NCBI GenBank assembly: GCA_002914845.1
Contig: JXTC01000034.1
Coordinates: 496,376-560,375 of the forward strand
Direction of reading: 5' to 3'
Origin: Trema orientale
Taxonomy: Eukaryota > Streptophyta > Magnoliopsida > Rosales > Cannabaceae
DNA length: 64,000 nucleotides
Part shown: piece by piece, positions 63,600 through 64,000 of the stretch
Numbering within the stretch: position 1 is the first letter of the stretch
How the letters are laid out: each line of letters starts with the position of its first letter
Notes under the pieces: generated by a model
What the model was told of the DNA's origin: nothing
The model's input: only the letters and a program-made list of their open reading frames with translations
The model's database searches: none
Position numbers and translations under genes: made by a program

Positions 63600-63850
63600 C
63601 ATTATCTTCCCAGTCCATCACTCCTTGTTAGAGCCTTACGCGCTGTCCATCTCGGCAGCCTCAAATCCACCCTCCAGCTCTTGAAACCAATTCCCAGCCC
63701 AGTCATCCAACACAGACCCGAAACTGAACCCGCACGTATGACTGCCCCGCTTGCCATGACCAATAAGCCATAGCTAAGTCTCCTCGTTCTAGCTGATCGT
63801 CACGTATGATGACGTCATCGTATGGAAGATCACCGCCACGTCTCGATGAA
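63600..63850. other. GC-richer segment beyond ADH-E exon 2
   Basis: This stands out against AT-rich DNA. A short minus-strand frame contains GSVLDDWAGNWFQELEGGF but matches no family I know. A TGACGTCA palindrome sits at 63810-63817. It could be the intron 1 or promoter side of ADH-E, or an insertion. Confidence 0.3.
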
Positions 63851-64000
63851 CAATTACATATGGTGCACAACTATGTTGTTTATTTGAAATTAGAAATGAG
63901 AAAAATGGTTGAGTTTATTATGTATCGATCTTCGTGGCTTATATTTTTTTTAATGCCTATGTGATATTCAGGTTGAAATTGGAACCATGGAAGATTAGAG

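Overview
The window is nuclear DNA from a flowering plant, most likely a eudicot. It is AT-rich, its genes are split by GT-AG introns, and much of it is MITEs, SINEs, hAT and Mutator-like elements and LTR-retroelement fossils. I could not fix the family or species.

Layout. (1) 1-3,267: a plus-strand gene for Elongator subunit ELP4 (8 exons, 364 residues deduced) with a housekeeping-type promoter. A 379-base block inside it (708-1,086) reads as ELP4 only when each base is complemented WITHOUT reversing the order. This cannot come from a biological inversion and is almost certainly an assembly or editing artefact. (2) 3,984-6,015: a Mutator-like element with about 430-base inverted ends. (3) 7,350-64,000: five minus-strand tandem paralogues of a zinc-dependent medium-chain alcohol dehydrogenase of the cinnamyl-alcohol/8-hydroxygeraniol dehydrogenase type, here called ADH-A to ADH-E. 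They lie at 7,350-10,947, 18,989-23,544, 39,817-43,088, 55,034-58,379 and 61,268 to at least 63,409. All share the same five-exon plan with identical intron phases; ADH-E lacks exon 1 within the window.

Between and inside these genes lie transposable elements. They include an hAT MITE with a perfect 8-base target duplication (23,776-24,304), a Mutator-type MITE with a 10-base duplication (25,599-25,769), two SINEs with 19- and 20-base target duplications, a 606-base foldback nested in an hAT-type element in ADH-B intron 2, and a decayed Copia element with two nested LTR insertions (about 30.7-37.7 kb). There is also an internally deleted TTF-type hAT transposon, a large LTR-like fossil (50,148-53,379) and a decayed folate-biopterin transporter pseudogene (28,280-29,135).

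ADH-C and ADH-D are the youngest pair: their introns and promoters still align, and both promoters keep the same TGACGT block and a CACGTG box. The five enzymes probably act on related alcohol/aldehyde substrates, but the sequence does not give the substrate. I found no new multi-gene system. The most unusual observation is the complemented block in ELP4.
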